Source of the DNA: Microvirga sp. KLBC 81
GTDB taxonomy: Bacteria; Pseudomonadota; Alphaproteobacteria; Rhizobiales; Beijerinckiaceae
Direction: 5' to 3'
DNA length: 64,000 nt
NCBI RefSeq assembly: GCF_003075415.1
Contig: NZ_QDAH01000017.1
Location: forward strand, 18,740 to 82,739
A program made the position numbers and the translations under genes. The notes below the pieces were generated by a model. It did not search any database and was not told where the DNA came from. It saw nothing but the letters and a program-made list of their open reading frames with translations. Below, one piece after another: positions 1 through 8,244 of the stretch. Positions within the stretch are counted from its first letter, which is position 1. Every line of letters starts with the position of its first letter.

Positions 1-176
1 GCAAGCTGATGGAAGAGAACTTCAGGCGCGCCCTCATCATCGCACGGGGTGAGATCACGACCTTCATCAGCCATCCGGTGAGCGCCGCCCTGCTCGGCGT
101 GGCCGCGGTCGTCCTCCTGATCGCCTTGCTGCCGGCAATCCGCAAAGGGCGGGACGAGGTCTTCGTCGAGGACTGA
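1..176 (+). CDS. tctA: Tripartite tricarboxylate transporter permease, C-terminal end (partial)
   Basis: The reading frame is open from base 3 to a TGA at 174-176 and gives 57 residues; the 5' part lies outside the window. It starts KLMEENFRRALIIARG, which matches the conserved C-terminal signature of TctA, the large membrane subunit of tripartite tricarboxylate transporters. One hydrophobic helix (AALLGVAAVVLLIALLPAI) and a short charged tail follow. TctA works with TctB and a periplasmic TctC to import citrate or related acids. The next genes encode a citrate-lyase-like enzyme, so citrate is a plausible substrate (inference). Family assignment rests on a short tail. Confidence 0.75.
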   Translation, partial: KLMEENFRRALIIARGEITTFISHPVSAALLGVAAVVLLIALLPAIRKGRDEVFVED

Positions 177-231
177 GATCGAGAGGAAAGCACTCGGTAT
201 TTGCGTCAACACCGTAATTTGGAGATTTACA

Positions 232-1518
232 ATGCAGATCACAGGCATGCTCCATGGAGCAAAACTGCTTCAGTTCGCCGGGTTCCCGACCTCCGAGGTC
301 CTCGGCCCCGATGCCAGCGAGGAGGAGATCCGGGCGCTCATCGACCGCCACGGCAGCGTCTTCATCAAGCCGGTGTTCAAGGGCGGCGTCGGCAAGAAGG
401 GCAAGGCCGGGCTCCTTGGCCGGGCCTCCGACCTGAGGACGGCCCTGAAGGAGAAGGAGCGGCTCTACTTTGTCGAGCACCGGGTCGGCCCCACCGTGGC
501 CAAGGCTAACGGGGTGACCTTCGAGGGCGCTGTGCCGGCCGAGCACGAGGTCTACTTCTCGATTTCCGACTCGACCCGCTTCCGCGCGCCCACCATGACC
601 CTGACCCACCACGGCGGCATGGACATCGAGGAGGTCGACAAGAGCCTCGTGGCCCAGATCCCCTTCGATGCGCTGACCGGACTCAAGGCGTTCGTGGTCG
701 CCAACGCCCTGTCGGAGCTCAACGCCCCGAAGCAGATCATCTCGCCGCTGGTCCAGCAGCTCCCGAAGCTGTGGGAGCTCTACCACAACTTCGGCATGAC
801 GACGCTCGAGCTGAACCCGATCCGCATGCGGCCGGACCGGACCGGGCGCCTGACCCCGGTAGCCTGCGACTTCAAGTGCGGCTTCGACCGGGACGATCCG
901 CGCTGGGAGCGGCTCAACCTGCCCAATCATCTGTTCGCCGTCGACTATTCGGATTTCGAACTGGAGATCAACCAGCTCCGCACCTACCAGGGCCAGAGCG
1001 ACGTCTACGTCATCAACCCGCAGGGCACGATCCTGGCACCCACCTTCGGTGGCGGCGCCAACTCCCTGGTCACGCAGATGCTGGGCGACGATGCGATCAT
1101 CTCGTCCGACTTCGGCGGCAACCCGCCTTACGCGAAGATGAAGGAGGTGGCCCGCATCTGCTTCAAGCACTGGCTCAGGCAGTCGAACGTGTTGTTCATC
1201 ATCGGCGGCAAATCGAACAACACCGACATCTTCGAGACCTTCCGAGCGATGGCGGACGCCCTGCGCGAGCACTTCGGCCAGCACGGCCCCTCGCCGCTGT
1301 ACGTCGTGGCCGGCCGAGGTGGGCCCAACCTGGTGCGCGGCATGGGCACCTTGCGGGATACGCTCGAGGCGCTCGGCGTGCCCTACCGCCTCTTTGGCTT
1401 CGACTCCGACATGAGCGAAGTCATCAACTACGCCCGTGCCGCGGACGCCTGGATGAAGGCCGGCGGACGCGAGGAGATCGCAACGAAGCTGCGGATCGCA
1501 CTCCCCGCAGCAGCCTGA
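232..1518 (+). CDS. ATP-citrate lyase-like beta subunit (ATP-grasp plus citrate-binding domain)
   Basis: 428 residues; ATG preceded by GGAG at good spacing. Residues about 1-240 form an ATP-grasp, succinyl-CoA-synthetase-beta-like domain with the nucleotide-binding stretch FIKPVFKGGVGKKGKAG. Residues about 245-428 resemble the citrate-binding domain of ATP-citrate lyase (TFGGGANSLVTQML, FIIGGKSNNTD, VAGRGGPNLVRGM, FGFDSDMSEVINYA). The length fits the AclB class of split bacterial ATP-citrate lyases (about 400). With the next gene it would activate citrate to citryl-CoA using ATP and CoA in the cytoplasm. It sits 55 bp after a tricarboxylate permease gene and 60 bp before its partner, so one operon is likely. 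Another carboxylate could be the true substrate. Confidence 0.75.
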   Translation: MQITGMLHGAKLLQFAGFPTSEVLGPDASEEEIRALIDRHGSVFIKPVFKGGVGKKGKAGLLGRASDLRTALKEKERLYFVEHRVGPTVAKANGVTFEGAVPAEHEVYFSISDSTRFRAPTMTLTHHGGMDIEEVDKSLVAQIPFDALTGLKAFVVANALSELNAPKQIISPLVQQLPKLWELYHNFGMTTLELNPIRMRPDRTGRLTPVACDFKCGFDRDDPRWERLNLPNHLFAVDYSDFELEINQLRTYQGQSDVYVINPQGTILAPTFGGGANSLVTQMLGDDAIISSDFGGNPPYAKMKEVARICFKHWLRQSNVLFIIGGKSNNTDIFETFRAMADALREHFGQHGPSPLYVVAGRGGPNLVRGMGTLRDTLEALGVPYRLFGFDSDMSEVINYARAADAWMKAGGREEIATKLRIALPAAA

Positions 1519-1578
1519 GCAAGGCCGCCCAAACACACTGACTCGGCGAAAGCCGATCAAGCCATTGGAGGAGACACA

Positions 1579-4281
1579 ATGTTCAAGCAGGGCGTCGGCA
1601 GCTTCAAGTACTACGTCGGCATCAGCTCCCTCGACCAGATCGCCACCCGCGACGACCGGGTGTGCGTGCTCAACATCCTGGGCGGCGAGTCGAGCGACGT
1701 CACCCCGGTGGGCCACGCCTACTCGGGTGGCAACGTGGTGTTCGGGACCTCGCCCGGCCGCAGCGGTCAGGTCCTGGAGACGCCGGTCGGGAATGTCCCC
1801 GTCTACAACAACGTCCGCGAAGGGCTCGAGGCGGGACACCGCTTCAACTGCGGCGTGGTCTACCTGCCGCCCTCCGGCGCCCGCGACGGCGTCGCCGAGC
1901 TGATCCGGGTCAATCCCGAGCTCAAGAAGATCTTCATCGTGACCGAGAAGCTGTCGGTGCACGACTCGCGCGAGATCCGCGCCATGGGACAGCAGAACGG
2001 GATCGACATCTTCGGCGGCAACAGCCTCGGTGTGGCCGACGCCTGGAACCAGGTCCGCATCGGTGGCGCCCTCGGCGGCGACAGTCCGGCCGAGGCCCTG
2101 CGCAAGGGTTCGGTCGCGATCTTCTCCAACTCCGGCAACTTTACCACCACGATTGCCACCTACCTGCGCATGGCCGGCTGGGGCACCACGACCCTGATCT
2201 CGAGCGGCAAGGATGTGTACATCCACTACGCCGCGCCCGAATTCGCCTTCGCGCTGGCCAACGACGCCCGCACCAAGGCGGCCGTGCTCTATGCCGAGCC
2301 GGGCGGCTACTACGAGCTCGATGCCACCTTCACCAAGCCGGTGGTCGCCTGTGTGGTCGGCCGCTGGAAGTCGAAGCTCACCCGCGCCGTCGGTCACGCT
2401 GGCGCCATGGCCGGCGGCCATGACGATGCCGAGGCCAAGGAGCAGTGGTTCATGGCCAAGTTCGGCGTCGACGACATCTTCACGCCCGAGAACCCGGTGT
2501 TCTCGCCCCAAGGCGCGGTGGTCACCAACATTGCTCATATTCCGCAGGCCCTGACGGCGGTGATGCAGGCCAATGCGGCCCGTCCGGACTTCGAGCCCGA
2601 GGGTAGCCTTGCCCTCAAGCCGTGGTTCGGCTCGAGCCAGGGCATCGTGCTGCCGCCGGAGCTTGATCTGCCGGTGGTCACGGCGGCAAGTCCCTATGAC
2701 CAGCAGATCGAGCACCTGAACCGGCAGATCGGGGCGGTGTTTCCGCGCCAGGCGATGAAGGATGCGTCCGGCGCCTCGCAGATGGACCCCAGGACCCAGA
2801 TCACGTCGCTGCATGGCACGTCGATGCTGGAGGCCGCGCAGTTCCCGGTGGAGTCGAACATCTGCCTGTCCCTGCTGCGGGGACCGGGCAGCGAGAACGA
2901 CCGAAAGCTGGTCAATGCCGCCGTGGGAGCAGAGATCAACCTGTCCGGCACGCCGGCCCTGGCCGCGGCCCAGGCGGCGCGGGAGGCGGGCAATGCTCCC
3001 AACACGGTCCTGGCCGCAGCGTGCAGCATCATCGGACCTCGGTATGCGGACAGGGCGCGCCAGGCCGTACGGGCTCTGGTCGAACACTTCACAGAAGCTG
3101 GATTACGGAGCGCTGTCGATGAGACCTTCGACCTGAGCCAGGTGCGGTTCGATGGCGCGGCGAACCTCTTCGTATCCGATCAGCCGGACGCGAAGGCCGA
3201 AGCCCTGCTGGATGGGTTGCAGGCCCGTGGTGCGAAGTCGGTGTTCGTGCGCTACCTGCGCACCCTCAATGGCCACCCGACGGCCGATGCCGTTCTCGCA
3301 GCGGTAGCGACAACGCTGGCGTGGGAGCCGCTGATGCGCAAGCGCATCTCCCTTCTGACGGTGGAGACCCTGCCCTGGTGGCTGCGGCTGTTCGGCGTCC
3401 TGATCGGAGCGTCGGCTGACGCCGGGCGGCATGAGGAGGATGCGTTCTGCGGCATTCCCAACGAGGAGATCGTCGGCTCGCGGTCGCTGACTGAGGTTGC
3501 GTTCGCAGCCCTGGTCGGCACCGAGCCCACACCGGATCACCTGTTCGCCTTCCAGACTCTCGTCGGCCTTTTGCTCTCAAACGGGCCGGGCACAATCTCG
3601 GCTCAAGGAGCCAAGGGCGCGGTTTCGGCCGACGGGCCTGAGACGCCCGAGCGGGTGCAGCTCAACAAGGCGCTGATCGGCTTCCTGACCCATTCCGGCT
3701 ATGCCCATGGCGGCAACGGCTACGAAGGCATCGCCTTCCTGATCGAGCAGTTCCAGGACGTCGATCTGGCCGATCCGGGCGATCCGGATCACGGCATCGA
3801 CCTGCCGGCGCTGGCCCGCCGCTACGCGGCCGAGTACGCCACCTACAAGGCGGACAAAAAGACCGCCGGCAGCCTGGACATCCAGAAGATCCCGGGCGTG
3901 AACCACCCGGTGTTCAAGGACAAGCCGGTGAACCACGATCCGCGTGAGGTCTTCGTGCGGGAGCTGTTTGAGCGGCGCGAGGAGTACAACGTCTTCCACG
4001 CTTATTACCAGGAACTGGTCAAGGCGCTGTACGAGACGGGGGTGTCGCGCAATGTCTACTGCGTCAACATCGATGCGGTGATCGCGGCCCTGCTGCTGAA
4101 GATGCTGTGGCGGCCCTACCGGGATGGCGCTCTGACCAAGGAGGCTCTCGAGACGAGCGCGTTCACGCTCTTCCTCTATGCCCGCATGCTCGGCTGCGCC
4201 GCCGAGATCGACGATCACCTGAACCGCGGCCGGAACATGGACACACGAACGGCGGCATCCAAGTGCCAGTACGTGTCCTGA
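1579..4281 (+). CDS. ATP-citrate lyase-like alpha subunit fused to citrate-synthase-like modules
   Basis: 900 residues after a strong GGAGGAG ribosome site, about 300 longer than typical AclA (about 600). Residues 1-330 are a succinyl-CoA-synthetase-alpha-like CoA ligase unit with the phosphohistidine motif GHAGA (His273). Residues about 620-900 are a citrate-synthase/citryl-CoA-lyase-like module with GVNH (His776) and NIDAVIAALL (Asp832). At the place of the family's SGAHN histidine this protein reads SAQGAKGA, so that residue is missing. Residues about 410-510 look like a second, degenerate copy of the lyase core (SNICLSLLRGPGSENDRKL, SGTPALAAAQAARE), which would explain the extra length. 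Predicted role: citrate plus ATP plus CoA to acetyl-CoA plus oxaloacetate. Activity is uncertain given the altered site. Confidence 0.7.
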   Translation: MFKQGVGSFKYYVGISSLDQIATRDDRVCVLNILGGESSDVTPVGHAYSGGNVVFGTSPGRSGQVLETPVGNVPVYNNVREGLEAGHRFNCGVVYLPPSGARDGVAELIRVNPELKKIFIVTEKLSVHDSREIRAMGQQNGIDIFGGNSLGVADAWNQVRIGGALGGDSPAEALRKGSVAIFSNSGNFTTTIATYLRMAGWGTTTLISSGKDVYIHYAAPEFAFALANDARTKAAVLYAEPGGYYELDATFTKPVVACVVGRWKSKLTRAVGHAGAMAGGHDDAEAKEQWFMAKFGVDDIFTPENPVFSPQGAVVTNIAHIPQALTAVMQANAARPDFEPEGSLALKPWFGSSQGIVLPPELDLPVVTAASPYDQQIEHLNRQIGAVFPRQAMKDASGASQMDPRTQITSLHGTSMLEAAQFPVESNICLSLLRGPGSENDRKLVNAAVGAEINLSGTPALAAAQAAREAGNAPNTVLAAACSIIGPRYADRARQAVRALVEHFTEAGLRSAVDETFDLSQVRFDGAANLFVSDQPDAKAEALLDGLQARGAKSVFVRYLRTLNGHPTADAVLAAVATTLAWEPLMRKRISLLTVETLPWWLRLFGVLIGASADAGRHEEDAFCGIPNEEIVGSRSLTEVAFAALVGTEPTPDHLFAFQTLVGLLLSNGPGTISAQGAKGAVSADGPETPERVQLNKALIGFLTHSGYAHGGNGYEGIAFLIEQFQDVDLADPGDPDHGIDLPALARRYAAEYATYKADKKTAGSLDIQKIPGVNHPVFKDKPVNHDPREVFVRELFERREEYNVFHAYYQELVKALYETGVSRNVYCVNIDAVIAALLLKMLWRPYRDGALTKEALETSAFTLFLYARMLGCAAEIDDHLNRGRNMDTRTAASKCQYVS

Positions 4282-4314
4282 CCGTGGCTGAGAGGATGAC
4301 AGGAAGGACCGGGA

Positions 4315-4968
4315 ATGAGTGAGCTTCTGACCACCGAGGCCTTGTCGGCCTTCCTCCAGGTGATCATGATCGACCTGGTGCTGGCGGGTGACAACGCCGT
4401 CGTGATCGGCCTGGCGGCAGCCGGCCTGCCGAAGGAGCAGCGCAACAAGGCGATCCTGATCGGCATCATCGCCGCCACGGTCCTGCGCATCGTCTTCGCG
4501 GGGCTCACCACGCAGCTTCTTCAGATCGTTGGCCTGCTGCTGGCTGGTGGCATCCTGCTGCTGTGGGTGTGCTGGAAGATGTGGCGCGAGCTGCGGGCCG
4601 GCCATGCCGAGAAGGACCTCGAGGCCGAGGAGGCTCTTGAGGATCGCGATCTCGACCAGGACGGTCTGATCGCGGAACATGCCCCGCGCAAGACCTTCGG
4701 CCAAGCGGCCTGGCAGATCGTGGTCGCCGACGTGTCCATGTCGCTCGACAACGTGCTGGCGGTGGCCGGGGCCGCGCAGGATCACCCGATCGTCCTTGTG
4801 TTCGGCCTCGGTCTGTCGATTGCCCTGATGGGCGTCGCTGCCAGCTTCATCGCCCGCCTGCTTCAGAGGCACCACTGGATCGCCTATGTGGGTCTCGCCG
4901 TCATTCTCTACGTGGCGGTCGAGATGATCTACCGTGGCGCCCTGGAAGTCTGGCCATTAATGTCGTGA
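4315..4968 (+). CDS. TerC/YjbE family integral membrane protein
   Basis: 217 residues with about six or seven hydrophobic helices. The two family signatures are visible: DLVLAGDNAVVIGL near residue 20 and DVSMSLDNVLAVAG near residue 140. In TerC proteins the aspartates of these DN motifs lie in the membrane and probably bind or move metal ions. A charged, acidic cytoplasmic loop (about 95-125) separates the halves. The gene starts 33 bp after the citrate-lyase-like gene and ends 10 bp before a thioesterase gene, so all may be co-transcribed. Members have been linked to tellurite resistance, manganese export and metalation of exported enzymes; the exact substrate here is unknown. Confidence 0.85.
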   Translation: MSELLTTEALSAFLQVIMIDLVLAGDNAVVIGLAAAGLPKEQRNKAILIGIIAATVLRIVFAGLTTQLLQIVGLLLAGGILLLWVCWKMWRELRAGHAEKDLEAEEALEDRDLDQDGLIAEHAPRKTFGQAAWQIVVADVSMSLDNVLAVAGAAQDHPIVLVFGLGLSIALMGVAASFIARLLQRHHWIAYVGLAVILYVAVEMIYRGALEVWPLMS

Positions 4969-4978
4969 GGGAGCAGCC

Positions 4979-5365
4979 ATGGAAACTGGCAAGATCGAGG
5001 TGCGCGAGGCTGTCATTCGGACGATTGCGATGCCATCCGACACCAATCCTGCGGGTGATATCTTCGGTGGCTGGCTGATGGCGCAGATGGACCTCGCCGC
5101 CGGTAACGCGGCCGCGCGGCGCGCTCGCGGACGCTGTGCGACTGTTGCCGTCGACGGCATGGTCTTTCACACCCCGGTTCATGTCGGTGACGAGGTTTCG
5201 GTCTACGCCGACCTGATCTCGACCGGGCGGACATCCATGAAGTTCCAGGTCGAGGCTTGGCGCCGCTCCCGCGATGGCGACGAACGGATCAAGGTGACGG
5301 AGGCGGTCTTCACGTTCGTTGCCATCGACAGCGGCTCCCGTCCTCGTCCATTGCCACCAAGTTGA
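4979..5365 (+). CDS. Acyl-CoA thioesterase (YciA-like hotdog protein)
   Basis: 128 residues forming one hotdog domain. Motifs typical of the YciA/BFIT group are present: MPSDTNPAGDIFGGWLMAQMD near residue 20, where Asn and Asp fall in the usual active-site positions, and VDGMVFHTPVHVGDEV near residue 60. The start ATG has a GGGAG site in the 10-bp gap after terC. These cytoplasmic enzymes hydrolyse acyl-CoA to free acid and CoA. Behind an acetyl-CoA-forming citrate lyase it could serve CoA recycling, but that link is inferred from position only. Confidence 0.85.
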   Translation: METGKIEVREAVIRTIAMPSDTNPAGDIFGGWLMAQMDLAAGNAAARRARGRCATVAVDGMVFHTPVHVGDEVSVYADLISTGRTSMKFQVEAWRRSRDGDERIKVTEAVFTFVAIDSGSRPRPLPPS

Positions 5366-5434
5366 GCTCGTCGAGCTGTTTACTGCTGAAGGTCTGTTGT
5401 GGGTCGAGCCTGCGTAACAACGTTTTCGCGTGCG

Positions 5435-6172
5435 TCAGTAAAGGGCCGCGTCATCCATCTCGGACTGGAAAACAGGAATCGAAAGCCTTGCGTGGGTAAT
5501 CAGGGCCTCAACAGTATGCCGGAATTCCTTATCGGTTTCAGGGGCAAGATGGACCGCCTCACAGAGACGGTGCATGTCAACAGGAACGAAGACGCCCTTC
5601 TCTGGCACGCGGACCCCGAATTCTTCAGCCAGATCGAGTTGGAGCACCGAGCGGAACTCCTGCTCATGGGCGAAGCTGCGGCGCTTATGAAAAAAGCGTC
5701 CAAGCCCAAGACCTCCCTGCATGTGATCGGTGCGATAGTCGATGTAGCGTACCGGCCCCACCCAGACGCGCTCCTCCGCATAATGGGGCTCGATCCTGTA
5801 GGGCTGAAGGGCCGATACCAAGCGATCGACCGTCGACCGGATTGCAATCCCACACTTCTCACGGACGTAAAGGCTCCACATCGCTGCGGATTCGCCTTCG
5901 TTCATGTGCCAGCAGCTGATCTTCGTCAGGCGGCGGAGTTCCTCGAAAGCCTTGGAGCTGTGCGCGACCATGATCTCGGGGGTGCTCTCCCGCAAGCGGA
6001 TGGCCTGTGATTGCGGGATTGATCCTTCGAACCTGTCCTCGAACTCGCGGGCGCTTGCGAAGTAAAGGGCCTGGCGTTCGATTAGCGACTGGAACTTCGG
6101 CAGGTCAAAATAGCGCCACAGCTTTGTTTTGCCCGCAGCCAGGCCGAGTTCGGGAAGTACACTCACTGCCAT
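5435..6172 (-). CDS. DUF2971 family protein
   Basis: 245 residues. The signature of DUF2971 is clear: LWRYFDLPKFQSLIERQALYF at residues about 18-38, REFEDRFEGS, and KISCWHMNEGESAAMWSLY at about 83-101. The biochemical role of the family is unknown; members are soluble, widely scattered among bacteria and often lie in accessory regions. It is the promoter-distal member of a minus-strand group of three unusual genes between the thioesterase gene and tRNA-Gly. The 10 bases just before its start codon's AUG context (AGGCAAATCG) are identical to those before the neighbouring cupin-like gene. Confidence 0.75.
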   Translation of the reverse strand: MAVSVLPELGLAAGKTKLWRYFDLPKFQSLIERQALYFASAREFEDRFEGSIPQSQAIRLRESTPEIMVAHSSKAFEELRRLTKISCWHMNEGESAAMWSLYVREKCGIAIRSTVDRLVSALQPYRIEPHYAEERVWVGPVRYIDYRTDHMQGGLGLGRFFHKRRSFAHEQEFRSVLQLDLAEEFGVRVPEKGVFVPVDMHRLCEAVHLAPETDKEFRHTVEALITHARLSIPVFQSEMDDAALY

Positions 6173-6231
6173 GCCGATTTGCCTATTTCCAACGGAGGGA
6201 AAGGGTTCCCTAGCATGTCGGCCGCGCAGAT

Positions 6232-6882
6232 CTAAAGGTTCTCAAGGAGTTTCCGGGCCTCTGCAATCTCCCCGTCTGTGAGTTGGCGACGCGCGAAGGC
6301 CTGAGGAGCCCCCTGGCCAACCGGGATGAGGACGCGCGGCGCTGGGGCTGCCGATTTGGGGATGGTCAGGACCAAGGTCGCGGCGGGTGCCGCCACCGCG
6401 CTGGCCCGATGGATAACGCCGGGAGCAAGCCGGTAGGCGGTGCCGGCGCCGTGAACTTCATTTGTGAGCTGGCGTAGGACCACCCGAGCACCTGTCCGGC
6501 ACATGGAGGACTCTGCCGTGGAATAGGCTACCTCCAGAAGCTCGTAGTCACCATCCTGGGCTAGGACCGCTTCGAACGTTTCATGACGCAATGCTCCGCC
6601 CAGAACAAGTGAGTTGAGTTGGTAGATATGGTCATGGATCTCGCCCCCCGCTTGTGTTTCTGGAACATGCCATCCCTCCGGCCACAGGTGATAGCGAAGG
6701 TTCATTCCGTCGGAGACGGCCTCGGATGCATAGAGGAAGCCCAGAGGGTGGCGCCGAGCCGTAGTGTTCAACAACGGCCCAATCCGAGCTCGAAAAAATG
6801 TCACGGCCTGCCGAAGGTCCTGTTCGGTAAGTTGGCGGACTGCTGGATCACTCCGCAGAAGGGTGACAATGTCATCGGCCAT
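6232..6882 (-). CDS. Unrecognised cupin-like protein
   Basis: 216 residues, no signal peptide or membrane helix. A possible cupin metal site is seen in GGEIHDHIYQLNSLVLGG (residues about 79-96) and YRLAPGVIHRAS near 150, a spacing reminiscent of cysteine-dioxygenase-like cupins. I do not recognise a named family. Its ATG overlaps the stop region of the upstream two-TM gene by 11 bp, which suggests translational coupling, and DUF2971 follows after 59 bp. Function unknown; a small-molecule oxygenase or a ligand-binding accessory factor are both possible. Confidence 0.55.
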   Translation of the reverse strand: MADDIVTLLRSDPAVRQLTEQDLRQAVTFFRARIGPLLNTTARRHPLGFLYASEAVSDGMNLRYHLWPEGWHVPETQAGGEIHDHIYQLNSLVLGGALRHETFEAVLAQDGDYELLEVAYSTAESSMCRTGARVVLRQLTNEVHGAGTAYRLAPGVIHRASAVAAPAATLVLTIPKSAAPAPRVLIPVGQGAPQAFARRQLTDGEIAEARKLLENL

Positions 6883-7779
6883 ATCGATTTGCCTTCGAAG
6901 ACAGCAGTTGCCGGGCCGCCTCTACAATGGTGGTGTCGTAAGCTGGCAGACCCTTGATCGTGGTCAGCACCTTGTCATTAAGCGCATCAGCCACGTCGGA
7001 CGGGCCCGCAGGCACCAAATCCCAGGTGACTTTCCGGCTCTGCGCGAGTTCGTTCTCGACTGCGTCCCTGAACATCTCGAAGTAGGGATTCCCGGAGTTC
7101 GTCAGGATCGCGGGCAGCTTCTTGGCATCGCGTGTGATCAGGGCACCGGAATTCGACAGGTCATAGCGCAGGACTGGGACCGAGGGGCAAAGGCCGATCT
7201 CAGCCTTGAGATAAGGGTTCCGCGAGCAAGCCAGGACGACCGCCGAAATCGTGGCAAGCACGTTCGCGGAGAGTGTCGTGTCGTCCGCGGCCTCCCCAAG
7301 CCCCTGCTTCAGGCGTTTGTATAGCACTCCGTTTGCGCCTTGGTCCGGATCAGGGATGACGAGGCGAATCCGGATGTGACGACGCTCCCTCCGGGCGAGA
7401 TCGTCTAACCGGGGGAGGACAGCGGAGCGGAAATAGGAGCCACTCCGGCCCCAAAACCAGTAGTCGGATGCGTTTGCGGGAAGATTGATGATGCCATCCC
7501 CAATCTCAACGTCGCGCAGAGGGACAACCTCGGCGTCCCTCAGCCCAGGAGGCGTGATCAGAACATAGAAGAGATAGATGGCGATGAACACGGCAACGGT
7601 CGCAGCGAAGTTACCGAGGAAATTCGTTGCGAATTCACGAAACGGCGATCCGGCCGGAGCATAAGCCGTAATGACGAACAGCAGGAGCAGAAGGGCGCCC
7701 AGCAAGAGCCCAAAAAGCGCAAAAAGCGCAGGATGGTGTAGCGGCTGCGCAGAACCGCTCGAAGCGAGGGATCAATCAT
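6872..7779 (-). pseudogene. Two-TM membrane protein with unknown cytosolic domain, probable frameshift near the 5' end
   Basis: The main frame runs from a TTG at 7705 (277 residues), begins inside a membrane helix (LLLGALLLLLFVITAYAPAG) and has a second helix (FLGNFAATVAVFIAIYLFYV). A soluble domain follows with YWFWGRSGSYFRSAVLPRLD and IRLVIPDPDQ, a pattern that recalls PLD-like domains but is not a firm match. The adjacent frame supplies a natural N-terminus, MIDPSLRAVLRSRYTILRFL, from an ATG at 7779. The two frames join if one base is added to the run of five T (minus strand, 7712-7716), giving a continuous membrane protein start. Either the gene carries a one-base deletion, or this is a sequencing error, or translation starts at TTG. 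Confidence 0.55.
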
Positions 7780-7978
7780 AGGCAGTGGACCCCGTGCCGA
7801 TGCACGATGGAATGAGCTTAGGTTCGGCACTAGCTATCCACCTCGACAGGAGAAAGCATCTCAAGATCGGTAGCGCTCATCACCTTGAGGCAGACCTGTG
7901 CCGCTGTTGCGTTACACGATTTTTCTCTACCAATCGACTGCAATTCTCGGGGCCTTTGGATTTGACCAGGAGAGAAGC

Positions 7979-8101
7979 ATGAACAGTGCTTGGGTACGGC
8001 GGATTGACGCGCCGATTCGAACGCAGTCGGGAAGGATTGTTGTATCAGCGTTGTATCAAGCTGATCGACCGAGAGAGCCGTCGATAGACAAACACTCGTA
8101 G
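7979..8101 (+). CDS. Possible 40-residue ORF, unknown
   Basis: An ATG with a good ribosome site (AGGAGAGAAGC) opens a 40-codon frame, MNSAWVRRIDAPIRTQSGRI and onward, ending at TAG. No family is recognised. The surrounding 346 bp between the two-TM gene and tRNA-Gly (7780-8125) are visibly less GC-rich than the flanks and hold nothing else I can support. It could equally be chance. Confidence 0.25.
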   Translation: MNSAWVRRIDAPIRTQSGRIVVSALYQADRPREPSIDKHS

Positions 8102-8125
8102 ACTATTGTTTTTCCGAAGAAAATT

Positions 8126-8200
8126 TGGAGCGGGCGATGGGAATCGAACCCACGACATTCAGCTTGGGAAGCTGACGTTCTACCTCTGAACTACGCCCGC
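8126..8200 (-). tRNA. tRNA-Gly (CCC anticodon)
   Basis: On the minus strand the gene starts GCGGGCG and closes with CGCCCGC, followed by discriminator U and an encoded CCA (8126-8128). The T arm GTGGGTTCGATTCCCAT and the anticodon loop UUCCCAA inside stem UCAGC/GCUGA give anticodon CCC. All four arms can be drawn. The 3' end faces the low-GC accessory genes on the left. Confidence 0.93.
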
Positions 8201-8244
8201 GCTCTTTCAGAGCATATCGATCTTAGCCACACTTCCGCAAGGGG

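Noticed and set aside
67..3087. 1006-codon open frame on the minus strand
   Set aside because: It is antisense to the citrate-lyase-like genes, has low-complexity Arg/Gly/Ala/His content and no recognisable motif; long antisense frames are common in GC-rich coding DNA.
3577..4875. 432-codon minus-strand frame
   Set aside because: Antisense to the lyase-like gene and terC; composition typical of a shadow frame.
5366..8130. Complete integrative element at tRNA-Gly
   Set aside because: No integrase and no second copy of the tRNA 3' end was seen near 5.4 kb; only the accessory nature of the genes supports an island.
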